DNA of 64,000 nucleotides from Galeopsis tetrahit (GCA_963675135.1 OY776125.1:49010513-49074512), one strand, 5' to 3'; counted from the first letter of the stretch, positions 43,080 through 54,199 are shown. Numbers and translations are program-made. The notes: generated by a model not told the origin, from the sequence alone.

Positions 43080-44290
43080 ACATCCCCGCAAGATTGACGT
43101 TGCATCCGCAACAACAATCTTGAAACGAAGATCATGAAAGCGTGCCGAAGGTAACAATTTTGTGAGGACATCCATAGGTTGATGTTGAGTGTTGACATAT
43201 GTCATATTTAAAAACACTTTTTGTCTCCAGGTCCCTTAATAAATGAAGATCTATTGCAATGTGCTTCATTCTTGAGTGTTGCACCGGATTTAGGGTTCAT
43301 CGAGTTGCCCCCATATTATCACAGTGGATGCGCAAAGCTGAGGAAGGGATAAGACATAAGTCCGTGAATAGATGTCACAACCAACATACCTCTGAAGCAG
43401 TTGTTGCCAAGGCCCAGTACTTGGCCTCTGTAGAGGAGCGAGCAACCTCTCACTGTTTACGTGATCGTCAAGAAAAAGGTGTCGACCTAAGGAACACGAC
43501 ATAGGTGGAAGTTGACTTTCAATCAGTGAGATCCCTACCAAAATCAGAATATCGAAATAAGCATTTCACTGAGGCCCAATTATCTTGAGTTGGGGAAGAC
43601 ATATGTCGTGCAAGTCGATTAACAAAGAACAAGAAATCAGGGCGAGTCATCGTCAGATATTGGAGGCCACAAAGTGCGCTGCGATACTCGCTAGTATCGA
43701 CAGAGATGAAACCCATATCTGGTTTGAGCAAAAAAGGCATAGAAGATCGAGTAAGTATTTGTATTGCGACAGGAAAATATCCTCCATGCAGCGGGCGACC
43801 TCAATTCCCAAAAAATAAGAGACACAACCTAGATCTTTTACATCAAAACATGATTTAATTTGGTGAGGGCCAAAATGAGGTGAGGAGAAGTGTCTCTCAA
43901 AACCAAATTGTATACATATGCTAGCACATATAAAATATCCTGGCCATTGTGGAATGTAAAAAGAGAAGAACCAGCGTTAGACCGGAGGAGACCAAACTTC
44001 TCAAGTGCCCCACAAAGAGAATCATACCAAGCTCGAGGGGCTTGATGAAGCCGTAAAGATATCAGCGAAGTAAAGACACATGAAACAGGTGTGAGGGATT
44101 CGTGAAACCCGGAGGTTTTTGCATATAGATAGGTATATCAAGATCACCGTGGAGATACACATTACTGACATTCAGTTGTTGTAATGGCAAATTCGAAGAG
44201 ATAGTCAGCGTGAGAATGGTGCGAATTATTACTGGCTTAATAACAAGACTGAAGGTCTCTCCACAAGCTCGCTCCTCGCAGTGCTCCATG
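43080..44290 (-). pseudogene. Decayed copia pol fragment, minus strand
   Basis: Reading leftward from 44290 there is an RT piece (FSLVIKPVIIRTILTLTISS.. then LHGDLDIPIYMQKPPGF), then SEYRSALCGLQYLTMTRPD and an RNase H/C-terminal part ending about 43085. Many stops and frameshifts are present and there are no LTRs. It starts inside RT at its right edge. Confidence 0.75.
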
Positions 44291-46200
44291 TATATTTATG
44301 GGTTACAGTTCTTCCCATAAGGGGTTTCGGTGTTACGATCTGATCGCATCCCGCTTCTACACAACTCGTCATGCTCAGTTTGATGAATTTGTGTTCCCAT
44401 TTTCGGCTGCTCATGCTCCTTTCTCGCCTGCTGATTCCCTTGAGATCAGCTCGTTCATGGAACCATCAGCTGCTCCTCGCCAGTTTCCTTGTGGTCTCTA
44501 CACTGACTCAATAGAGCCGACCTTGTCTCCTGCTCGACCGGCCCCTCAATTGCATATTGCTCGTCCACCTGTTTACTTGCCTCCTACTCGTCCAACTGTT
44601 CAGCTACCTCCTGCTCGCCCAACTGACCCACCACCAGCTGCTCGCTCACTATCTGCTCCTACTCACCTAATGGTCACTCAGGCTAAGTCAAGCATATTCA
44701 AACCGGGCACATTGTCGATATTGCGACAACCAGCCTCCTATCCGCACTCTAGGTCTCTGATGTGCCTAAGGGTTTCAAGTCGAACCTTAAGCATCCACAC
44801 TGGTTACCCGTTATGCAATCTGAGCTTGATGCCCTGAATGCTAATCTGACTTGGGAGTTAGTTCCTTGCCCTTCCTCAACAAACATTGTTGGTTTGAAAT
44901 GAGTTTTTCGCACCAAATATCTTGCGGATGGTACTGTCGATCATTACAAAGCTCGCCTGGTCGCCCAGGGTTTTTCTCAGGTTCTCGGCCTTGACTTCTC
45001 GCACACTTTCAGTCTGGTGGTTAAGGTTGCTATTGTATGTTCGCATCATTTTGTGTCTAGTTGTTCGGAATCAGTGGCACATACATCAAGAAAGCTCTCT
45101 ATGGTCTTTGCCAAACACCTCTTGCATGGTTTGTTCGATTTAGTGGTTTTCTCAAGACCTTAGGCTTCACTTGTATTAGAGCAAACACTTCCCTCTACTA
45201 TTATAGACGAAGAACTATCACGTTGTACTTACTACTTTATGTTGATGACATCATTATGACGGGCAGCGACCAGGCCATCATTCGTAAGTTCGTAAAACGT
45301 GTCCACAAAGAATTCTTTATTAAGAGGATCTTGTTCGCCTTAATTACTTGCTCGGCCTTGAGGTCACTCATAACCCTGGCGGTCTTTTCCTCAGTCAGGC
45401 GAAGTACACTCACAACATCCTTGTTCGTGTCGAGCTCCTTGATTCGAAGTATGTCTCCACTTCCCTTGCCCTGGGGGAATCTCTTGTTCGTACTAGTGTT
45501 GCCTTCGACGACCACACTCTTTATCGCTCACTCATCGACGCACTTCAATATCTAACCATCATTCGCTCGGATCTCTCTTATGCTGTCAATCATGTTAGTT
45601 AGTTTCTTCAGTCACCCATTATCGACCACTTCCTCGCCGTCAAGAGGATCCTCCGGTATGTTAAGGGCACAATTAACTTTGGTCTAACTTTTGGTCGCGA
45701 GAGTGATTACTCGCTCGTCGGCTACTCTAATTGGGCTCGTTGCACCGATACTCATCGTTCCACATACCACTACTCACTATTTTTGGGCAAAATTTTGATC
45801 TCCTGGAGCGCGAAGAAATAACCCACCGTTGCTCGCTTGAGTTGCGAATCCGAGTATCGCGCCCTCGTGAACACTGCTCGGGAGGTTGTGTGGGTAACTC
45901 AACTGCTTCGCGAACTTGGCCAACTCCTTGTGTCCGCCCAAAATCTCCTTTGCGTCGACAACAAGAGTGCTTTATTTTGAAGTCAAAATCTGATCGCCCA
46001 CAAGCAAGAGAAACACATCGATATTCACTACCACTTTATTTGTGAGTTAGTCTCGTCTGGCCGCCTGCTTACACAGTTCGTCCCATCTCATCTTCAGCTC
46101 GTAGACGTCTTCACTAAAAGTCTTCCTCGACCGAATTTTGAGTTGTTACGTTCCAAACTTTGTGTTCCTCTCCTTCATCCTCAACATTGCTTGACAGGGG
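44291..46200 (+). pseudogene. Decayed copia pol fragment, plus strand
   Basis: It begins at the integrase C-terminus (MGYSSSHKGFRCYDLIASRF), passes through a Pro/Ala-rich linker (44400-44700), then RT (LYVDDIIMTGSD at about 45232-45268) and RNase H (SWSAKK, KHIDIHYHF) to about 46190. There are several frameshifts and stops and no LTRs. Its 5' end abuts the minus-strand fragment. Confidence 0.78.
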
Positions 46201-46550
46201 TAATAGGGAATAATATAATATAAGGTTGTCAATGAGTAAGAAGACCATTGTAGGAATAAAAAGTGAAATTCAAAAAAAAATATGGAATAATATAATATAT
46301 GAACATTATCTTTTTATTTTAGTTCATATCCTTCTATATATTCTCTTTGATATGGTAAAGTAAAAAGTAGATTGAGTGTGGAGAAGTAATGACATATGGG
46401 TAAATATGAGTATATTTTAAGGGTGAGGAATATAAAGATATTTCCTTTTATGGAGTGTGCAAATTGGTATGCATGGGACATCCATATATAGAAAGTGTGC
46501 AAATTCCTATGGGACATAGGGAGTATATTATTAGTATCACCTAATCAACT
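46201..46550. other. Intergenic, nothing recognised
   Basis: AT-rich, with GGGAATAATATAATAT-like phrases near 46207 and 46283. No gene. Confidence 0.5.
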
Positions 46551-46799
46551 ATGATCAGTAGGGCTGTCAAAATGAGCCCGGCCTACCCTACTAGTGGGCT
46601 GGGCTGGGCTACGATTATAGTGGCCCGAAAAAAATCGGGCCGAGTTGGCCCGGCCTAAGTAGCCTGACAGGCCGATCGGGCTCAGGCCGGGCTTAGCCCA
46701 GTTTTTCGGGCCGGTTCGGTCCGTTTTTTTTTTTTTTTTTAAATATATATATAATTTTAATTTGTAAACTTTTTAATCTAAATTATCCCATTATTTAAA

Positions 46800-47265
46800 T
46801 AGAAAGAAAGTAGGGCAGAAAGTCTAATGAAGAGACGTTGGCGTGGGATTGTGATTTGCGAAGTGGAACCCAACAAAATACACAAATTGAAAACAAAAAA
46901 AACCTACACACCCTAAAATGGGCAAATTTAAAACAAGAAAAAAAAACCCTACACACAGCAATGCCTCCACCGAAAAGAAAAGAAAAGAGAAGAAAACAAT
47001 CCTCTTCCAATCTTCCTAGAAACACGAGGGCTGCGCACCTGCACGGTGTCAGCGTGTCGACTGCCGCCCCACCCTACCCTTCATCTGCCGCCCACCTTCA
47101 TCCTCCACCGTCTCAATTCTCCACCCACTCAATCTGCCTTATTGTGAGTTGTTCGGACGGCCGTACATCACGCCCCCAACCACCGCTTGCAGGCGCATTG
47201 TGGACACAGCCACACCTCCTCGGGCAATTCCAGCTGCAAAAATTAGAGGCAAAACAGCGTGAATA
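46800..47265 (+). other. hAT interior with a chance-looking Pro/Lys-rich ORF
   Basis: An open frame at 46838-47266 encodes low-complexity sequence without a recognised domain. It is probably not a gene. Confidence 0.4.
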
Positions 47266-47624
47266 GGACGAGAAGTAGTATTTTATTTAGGTTTTACTAT
47301 TTAAAATTGGGCCTGAGAATTATTCTAGTTGGGCTTGGTGGTCCATTTAACTAATAAATTAAATATTGAATATTTTTTAGGGCGCGGCTAAAGGCACCCA
47401 AAGATCCTATGAGTACACCCACCGGAATTTTTTTTAACACAAGGGGTATGCAAAATGACGTTTGTACCCCTCCTGCACTTTAAAAAAAAAAGGACGGATG
47501 AGTACACACACCGTTCTATTTCACAACAGAATCATCTTCACCTCCACCAAAACACAAAAAATCAACACAATTCTTCAACAAAAACACAAAAGCTCAACAA
47601 AAATAATAAAAAAAAATTCTTAAG

Positions 47625-47872
47625 ATGTTCGAAAATATTAACCGAACAAAGTTAAGATGTACGAAAATTTTTACCCAACAAACTCAATGTGTTCGAAATT
47701 TTTTAATGAACAACCGTATTATGTTCGAAGAAATATTCAAAACAACTTACATTTGTTCGAAAAAAAAATCGAACAAGATGATCGAAATTTTTTCCAAAAC
47801 AAAAAAGATTGTTCGAATTTGTTTCCAAAACAAACATAGATTGTTCGAAAATAATCCCAAAACATAAAAAAA
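47625..47872. repeat. Degenerate tandem array of TTCGAA palindromic units
   Basis: About eight units of 27-33 bp, most of the form TGTTCGAAAATTTTT followed by a GAACAA-like half, so each unit can form a small hairpin. The spacing is regular but the sequence has decayed. Confidence 0.75.
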
Positions 47873-48107
47873 AAACCCTAATTTTTTCACAAACCTAAAT
47901 TTCCTAATTTTCAGAAACCTTAACTTACTTGAAACGGCGGACGAGGAAGGAGGCGATGCGAACGGGCGGCGTGGGGGACGGCGTCGCTGCGAACGGACAG
48001 CGTTGATGGTGGAGGCGTCGCTACGAACGGGAGGCGTGGCGAGCGGCGTCGGTGCGAACAGGCTTGGCGGGCGGCGTCGGTGCGGACGGCGTGGCGGACG
48101 GGCTTCG

Positions 48108-48325
48108 CGGCGTGAGTGGAGAGGGAGAAGATGGGTATCTCGGCGTGAGTGGGGAGGGAGAAGGGCGGCGGCGGCGTGAGTGGGGAGGGAGAAGGTGGGC
48201 GGCGTTGCGGCGTGAGTGGGGAGGGAGAAGGGCGGCGTGAGTGGGAAGGGAGAAGGGCGACGGCGTGACTGGGGAGGGAGAAGGACGACGACGTGAGTGG
48301 GGAGGGAGAAGGGCGGCGGCGGCGA
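48108..48325 (+). repeat. GC-rich minisatellite
   Basis: Seven or so copies of GGCGTGAGTGGGGAGGGAGA plus a variable GGC/GAC spacer. GCGAACGGGCGGCGT-type repeats precede it from 47950. A short frame (48052-48240) reads VSGEGE repeats, which is a consequence of the repeat and not a gene. Confidence 0.85.
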
Positions 48326-48688
48326 TTGGGAGGGAAGGGAAGGTGGGTGAGAAATGAAGGAATGTAAAGAATTTAATTAGGGTTTGAAATGGAGGGTTAT
48401 TTTTAAGATTTCCACGTGCGTGTCCTCATCCGTTTTGTGGGTGTACTCATAGGATCCTTGGGTGCCTTTAGCTGCGCCCTTTTTTTTAACTAAAATATAG
48501 AACGGGCCAATTTGGCCCGATGGCCCGACAGTTCGACCAGGGCCAGGCTGTACCTCATTTTTCCAAGCCCGGTAGGAATCGGGTCAGGCCGATCCGGCCC
48601 GAAAAAATGTATGGCCCGGCCTGGCCCATTTGACAGCCCTAATGATCACATACATATTCTCACAATTGTGATATAAACAAAAAAGAAC

Positions 48689-48752
48689 GATAAAAGATAG
48701 AATCCTTGTAATTTTATTGTTTGGTTAGTAATGGGAATTAATAAAAAACATT
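48689..48752 (+). repeat. Copy 1 of a direct repeat also present at 57303-57364
   Basis: AATCCTTGTAATTTTATTGT and its flanks match about 90 percent over 60 bp. Together with 52901-52979 it suggests an old segmental duplication. Confidence 0.7.
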
Positions 48753-48811
48753 TTAAAAAGAAATAATACTTCTCTACGTCACCACTGCCTCCAATAATTA
48801 GCTAGTCTGGT

Positions 48812-49424
48812 GTGAAATATTGCATACATACAATGCATTCCAATTAGGCAAGTCGAAACCTTAAGCTCAAAAGTCAAATTAAGTCAATTTTAAAAAATTC
48901 GCGGGTCATAAGCCTGGATCCGGGTTGTCCAGAAAATTCACGGGTTGCAAACAAGTGGTTTACTACATGACCAAAATATTGTTACTACAAGGCCAAAATA
49001 TTACCACTACAAGGCAAAAAATTTAATACTACATGTCAAAACATTCTAATAAATTTACCAAAAAAATTAAGTCTTCAAAATATTTTTGAACATTTAGTAA
49101 TACACTTTTGACCTTATAGTGATAAAATTTTGGTCTTGTAGTAACATTGTTTTAGTCATGTAGTTCGAATAAGTCAAAATTGTTTTAGTAATTTTGCCAA
49201 AAAAAAAGTGTCCAGAATATTTTTGGACTTGCAGTAATACACTTTTGGCCTTGTAGTGACAAAATTTAGGTCTTGTAGTAACATAGTTTTGGTCATGTAG
49301 TAAGTTAATATTCTAAGTAAGGTTGACCTGCTTTGACCCGCATTTACCTGCGTTGATCCACAAATTTTAACTTAATTTACCTTAATTAGTCAATATTGCA
49401 TGTATGCAATATTGTGCAATATTA
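48812..49424. mobile_element. MITE with palindromic ends and an internal inverted and direct duplication
   Basis: AATATTGCATACATACAAT at 48816-48834 is matched inverted by ATTGCATGTATGCAATATT near 49395-49413. Inside, ACTACATGACCAAAATATTG near the left returns inverted at about 49285-49305. A block from TAATACACTTTTGACCTT (49112) is repeated directly from 49231. No ORF. Target duplication not resolved. Confidence 0.65.
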
Positions 49425-49428
49425 CATA

Positions 49429-49754
49429 CTCCCTCCACTTTTAAATAAGTGTCACTTTGCCTTTTTATTTATTTTTATAATAAGTGTCATTCTATGTTTT
49501 TTTCTTTAATTTTGACAATTTTACCCTTATAAATTAATTTGCCTTCAATTTCAATTAATATAATAGCATAAATTATGGAAAAATCATAAATATTGTATAT
49601 ATGAATATCACATACATTCTTGACCACATTCTTTACTAAACAAAAATTTAATATCAAAACTGTTTATCATTAATGAAGGGTAATATTGACCACAATTTAA
49701 TATCTTAATTTGTTGAAAAATGTTAAAATGACACTTATTCAAAAATGGAGGGAG
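49429..49754. mobile_element. Stowaway-like MITE
   Basis: The ends are CTCCCTCCACTTTT and, inverted, CTCCCTCCATTTTT, with TA on both sides. ATAAGTGTCA and TGACACTTAT form the subterminal pair. 326 bp, typical of Tc1/mariner-derived Stowaway elements. Confidence 0.85.
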
Positions 49755-49756
49755 TA

Positions 49757-50242
49757 TAAGTTTTTGCCATAATTAAATGACATAAGTTCAATTTTCATAT
49801 TTAAACTTATGTTAGTTTCAGAGTTCCACTAGTGATCGCAACAAAATATACTCCATTTCCATTATTAACCAAGTTTGGCGACGCAATTTGAGCCACTTCA
49901 CCACAACGCATAATCTCTTCCATAGGTGTTTCATGTTGGTTGCGATTACGTGAAGGCATGTCTGTTGATAGATCGCCCTGAAACTTAGCACAACGGACAA
50001 TCCAACTGTTGGATTTATTACTTACTCAATTTCTTCAATCAATTCAATTTATTGTACAATCCCTGATTTTTCTGAAGATAATCTGACAAACCACATTAAA
50101 ATTAAATCAAAATTATGATTCAATTAGACCAATTGAATGCACACACGTGTGACTCTTTATATATGTTACCACTGCTACAATTGGATGAGCATTTTTCAAC
50201 TATTGAGCATGTCAATAATGTTCTTCGAAACAAAAATAAAAT
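49757..50242. other. Intergenic with an unassigned coding-like fragment
   Basis: About 49810-50010 on the minus strand reads for 50-60 residues without a stop in two frames, one containing NNGNGVYFVAITSGTLKLT. I cannot assign it. The rest is AT-rich. Confidence 0.35.
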
Positions 50243-50499
50243 AGACACTACAAAATAATTTGAAAATGGCATCGGGGAAGGCATCGGATCTGCCGTCCCC
50301 AATGATGAAGGCAACGGCAAAGGCATCGGCAGTGTGCCGATGCCAATATGCTCGATGCTATTTAAATGGCATCGGGGGGACAGCCGATGCCAAATTGCAT
50401 CGGGCCCACTGCCGATGCCTTTTCGCATCGGGGACAGCCGATGCCATTTTGCATCGGGGCCCACTGCCGATGTCATTTTATTAACATTTAAAAAAGACG

Positions 50500-50660
50500 A
50501 ATCTGGGTTTCGAACCCAGGTATCGAGGCCACCAACACCCACCCCCACCGCTGGGCCACCCCAATTCTCGGAAATTTGGCATTTTTCGCGAATTGTGGGG
50601 TTCGAACTCGGGACCTCGCGGTCTCAAAGGCTTTTGAGCGCCCCCTGTGTGCCGTTTAGG
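50500..50660. repeat. tRNA-like box B motifs inside the CACTA element
   Basis: GGGTTTCGAACCCAGG at 50506-50521 and GGGGTTCGAACTCGGGACCT at 50597-50616 resemble T-arm/box B sequences. No complete cloverleaf can be drawn, so this is at most a degraded tRNA- or SINE-derived piece. Confidence 0.35.
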
Positions 50661-51924
50661 CTAGGAGCTTTTAGTCGACATGTTGTGAATGCAATTAATA
50701 TATATTCAATTTAATTTGAGTTTTTAATTCTTTAATTAATTCAATCCATTCTAACTTTAATGGTTGCTTATTAAATTATTTATCAAAGCATATCATAATT
50801 ATTTCTAAATTATGTTTTTCAAATTAAATAATTTAATTACGGTATCAATTCACACTATTTAAATTTATTCTAATCCTCAATTTACAACATTTAATTTCAT
50901 TCTAATTTTTAATTTCACAACATTATAATTACATACAACATTGAATATAATTATTTTCACTTATACATTTAAATTTATTATAATCACATCATTTAAATTC
51001 ATTCTAATTTTCAATTCACAACATTAAATATATATAATTATTTTCACTTATTCATTTAAAAATATGAATTCACTTATCCATTTAATTAAAAATATTTTCA
51101 TCTATTATAAAATTATTCTCTAGTTCATTTTCAATTAAAATACACTTATCTAATACGGAGTACTAGTGAATACTTTTTTTTTTTTAATTGCAGAGAATAA
51201 GCTTGATTAATTTTCTAATTGTTGTAGTATATTATATATAATGTTCGTTTCACTCTGATCAGGAGTAATGCTAAATTCATAAGTCATACTCACGTAACTA
51301 TCAAAATCCACGCAAATATACATGACATATATATATATATATAAATGATATAATTTATATAGAAATTAAAATTATAGAAATGATATTGAGCCCATTAAAA
51401 AAAATTATTTACATCATTATATTTACTTACATAATTATATATATAGAAATGAGCTCAAAATAATTATATTCAATGTTGTATGTAATTATATATAAGGAGC
51501 CCATTAAAAAAAAAATTATATAATGGGCTCCTTATGGAGTCAAATGATGATGTGTCATTATCTACATCATTATATTTACTTACATAATTAACACTATTTT
51601 ATGGAAATTTAAAAAATTAAAGGATATTCCTATAAAATTAGGAAACGTAGGACAAAGATACCATAATCAAGATTACCAATGCTAATTATTTTGATTTTTT
51701 AATTAATCAAGATTAATTATTTTGATTTTTTAATTAATCAAGGTTAATTATTTTAAGATTTTTTAAAATTATTTATTAACGTGTTTATTATCAGTATATA
51801 ATTATTAAATTAAAAAAAAAACCATACATTTATATATATAATTTTTTTAATAACAAAAAAATTAAAATTAAAGTTATAAAAATAATTAATTGAAAAATAA
51901 TGACTACATTAATTAAACTAAATC

Positions 51925-52028
51925 ATAAACTCTAAACTCTAAACCCTAAAAAAAATCATAATTTTCAATTTTAGGGTTTCAGGGTTTAGGGTTAAGAGGT
52001 TTAGGGTTTTAGGATTTTAGGGTTTAGG
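51925..52028. repeat. Interstitial telomere-like repeats in opposed orientation
   Basis: CTAAACTCTAAACCCTAAA on the left faces TTTAGGGTTTCAGGGTTTAG on the right across about 30 bp. These are degenerate plant telomere (TTTAGGG) units able to form a hairpin, located just inside the CACTA right subterminal region. Confidence 0.8.
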
Positions 52029-52271
52029 ATGACAGGGAAGGCATCGGGCCCACTGCCGATGCCATTTTGCATCGGGGGGTCGTTACCAAATGGCCTCGGG
52101 GCCCACTGCCGATGCCATTTTGCATCGGCCATTAAATGCCGATGCCATTTCGCATCGGGGCCCACTGTCGATGCCATTTTGCATCGGCCATTAAATGCTG
52201 ATGCCATTTCGCATCGGCCCGCCTGCCGTTGCCAATTGCCGTTGCCTTTTGGACAATATTTTGTAGTGAGA

Positions 52272-52578
52272 GGGTGATTATATTTATCAAATTTTATGAG
52301 TGTGTATATTGAAATAGAATTGTTGAAAAACATTGATCTTGATCCTATTATCGATGAATGTTATTGGATTAAAAATTGTAAAAACGCCACCAATATTTTT
52401 ACTTTTAATTTTTTTTACGGTATTAATTTATTTCAAGCTTTCAGCTCATCCTATTTTTTTTTCTAGCTCCGCCCTTATCCAACACAGCATAATAAAGCAA
52501 ATGTAGTTGATAATATGAATATACCGACAATTGCAATGTAGATAAAAATCTCAGTGTTCTTTATAGGAACATTAACTC
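52272..52578. other. Intergenic, nothing recognised
   Basis: AT-rich sequence between the CACTA and the MITE. Confidence 0.5.
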
Positions 52579-52581
52579 TAA

Positions 52582-52821
52582 GGCTGCGTTTGGTTGGGTC
52601 GATTTGGGCTTATGGATTTCAAATCCACAATCCAAATTCATTCTACATGTTTGGATTATGAATGGATTTCAAATACTCAGATTTGTGTCACATACTTTTT
52701 AGTTAAAATTGAAAGAGATTTCAAATTCTCACTAAAACCATGTCATTTGAAATCCATACATTCTTAACTCCTTTGATTTGAAATGCCTCCTCAAATCAAA
52801 TCACCTCATTCAAACACAACC
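52582..52821. mobile_element. PIF/Harbinger (Tourist)-like MITE
   Basis: 240 bp with ends GGCTGCGTTTGGTTG and, inverted, GGTTGTGTTTGAATG, flanked on both sides by TAA. The interior is AT-rich, with repeated GGATTTCAAAT and ATTTGAAATCC phrases. Confidence 0.75.
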
Positions 52822-52900
52822 TAAATATATATGGAATACGAGAACGTTTTAACATGTTTTAGTACACTCGGCTTAGAATAGTTATAATAAATCTTGTTAG

Positions 52901-52979
52901 ACATTAATAAAATTTGAGAATGCCATAACATCATTAATCCTCCTTTTTTACAAAATTAACATGAATAGGTTGTGGACAG
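52901..52979 (+). repeat. Copy 1 of a direct repeat also present at 58045-58122
   Basis: TTGAGAATGCCATAACATCA and the following 45 bp match the sequence just downstream of the P450 stop codon (58062-58122) at about 88 percent. It is in the same order and orientation as the 48689/57303 pair. Confidence 0.72.
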
Positions 52980-53193
52980 GTAAATAACAGGTAAACGGAT
53001 TGTTAACAAGTTAATGGGTTACCGATTAATTTTATCATACTTAACGGATTGACACGAATCCGACACGAACACGACACTAAATTTTCGTATCATTATTGAA
53101 TGGACCTAATAACGACACGAACTTAATATAGTCAAACATTAACCCATAATTTTCGTATTGAATTAGTGTCGTGCTATCGTAACGTGTTGAGAA
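52980..53193. other. Intergenic, degraded repeat
   Basis: Phrases such as GACACGAA recur (about 53050, 53072, 53116). This is possibly a remnant of a transposon terminal region, but no boundaries could be set. Confidence 0.35.
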
Positions 53194-53430
53194 GGCATGG
53201 GTTATATGCCCCTCCAAGTATGTTAGATACACTCCCCTGATACACGTACCCCCTCAAATCAAACGTAAGATATATGTACTCTCTAAATTTACCATGATAT
53301 ATAAATGCACTCATACACTAAAACTCTAATTTTTTTTTCTTCCCCATTCTTCTTCTTCCCATCACACTCGCCGCCCCTCCCACACTCTCCGCCCACCGCT
53401 CCCGCATCACTACTTCCCCCCGCGGCCAAT

Positions 53431-53943
53431 TGAAACAATTTTGTCTCATCTAAATGTCCGAACTTGTAGAGGGGTGGAGAATTAATTCTTGTATATTAAT
53501 TCCTAACACTCTCCTCACTCGTGGGCCGGATTAACACCTCTTACCCTTTTTTTGGAGAGGAGGCCCATCGAGTGGACAATTTAAATGGGTGGAGTGCTTT
53601 CAACAGGAATCGAACCCAGATCGTTTTTGCCTGGTTTGCTCTAATACCATGAAAGAATTTCGTCTCATCTAAAAGTTCGAACTTGTAGAGAGGTGGGGAA
53701 TTAATTATTGTATATTAATTCCTAACAACCCCCTCACTCATGAGCCGGATTATCACCTCTTACCCTTTTTGGGGAGGAGGCTCATCGAGTGGACAATTTA
53801 AATGAGTAGAGTGCTTTCAACAAGAATCGAACCCAGGTCGTTTTGCCTGGTTTGCTCTGATACCATGAAAGAATTATGTCTCATCTAAAAGTCTGAACTC
53901 GTAGAGAGGTGGGGAATTAATTCTTGTATATTAATTCCTAACA
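53431..53943 (-). mobile_element. Tandem TRIM retrotransposon (LTR-internal-LTR-internal-LTR)
   Basis: There are three LTRs of exactly 78 bp (53431-53508, 53650-53727, 53866-53943), on the minus strand TGTTAGGAATTAATATAC to TTTCA. They are separated by internal domains of 141 and 138 bp. On the minus strand each internal domain starts at the LTR edge with a tRNA-Met PBS (TGGTATCAGAGC at 53854-53865, TGGTATTAGAGC at 53638-53649). Each ends with a purine run before the next LTR. CCAAT flanks the whole array (53426-53430 and 53944-53948). No coding capacity, as expected for a terminal-repeat retrotransposon in miniature. Confidence 0.9.
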
Positions 53944-54199
53944 CCAATACCCCCTCCATCTTGTAAAAAAAAATATCCATTTCTGTCGCTTAGCTTGCGA
54001 CGGCGCCACCCCTCGTACGCCCAGCGACACCGCCACCGCATCCTTCCCCACCCCCGCCCTCCTGAACCTGGCAGCCGCCGTCCCTTTTCTCTCATCTCTT
54101 TCACCACTTTTTCTTCTTTTTTTCTTCTTTTCTGCCGTTGCTGAGCCCATCCCCCCTCCCAAAACACTCGTTGCCGCCGTGACGCGCATTTGTGGTAAA

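Larger units (their letters stand above)
47380..48479. mobile_element. Mutator-like MITE nested in the hAT element
   Basis: Nearly perfect inverted repeats of about 45 bp begin GGGCGCGGCTAAAGGCACCC on the left and GGGCGCAGCTAAAGGCACCC inverted on the right. The flanks TATTTTTTA and TTTTTTTTA agree at 8 of 9 positions, consistent with a 9-bp Mutator-type duplication in a T-rich site. Inside are a TTCGAA array and a GC-rich minisatellite. No transposase. Confidence 0.75.
46559..48641. mobile_element. Non-autonomous hAT-type element
   Basis: Terminal inverted repeats are TAGGGCTGTCAAAATG on the left and, inverted, TAGGGCTGTCAAATG on the right. GC-rich subterminal GGCCCGGCC-type repeats follow at both ends (46570-46720 and 48500-48635). 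It is flanked by ATGATCAG (46551-46558) and ATGATCAC (48642-48649), an 8-bp duplication with one change, as expected for hAT. No transposase. A second element is nested at 47380-48479. Confidence 0.85.
50246..52268. mobile_element. Non-autonomous CACTA (En/Spm) element
   Basis: It begins CACTACAAAATAATTT and ends AATATTTTGTAGTG, with AGA on both sides (50243-50245 and 52269-52271). That is the CACTA terminus and 3-bp duplication. Both ends carry many GGCATCGG/CCGATGCC subterminal motifs (50270-50480 and 52030-52240). No TnpA- or TnpD-like ORF, so it depends on an autonomous partner. The interior is AT-rich. Confidence 0.95.

Noticed and set aside
47455..47867. Lys/Asn-rich plus-strand ORFs in the nested MITE
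   Set aside because: Low-complexity translation of A-rich sequence and the TTCGAA array. No domain and no start context.
49818..50000. Small minus-strand gene
   Set aside because: Sixty codons, no recognised homology, no splice or promoter context; recorded only as an unassigned fragment.
50500..50620. Possible tRNA gene
   Set aside because: Box B-like motifs are present but there is no acceptor stem, anticodon arm or box A at the right spacing.
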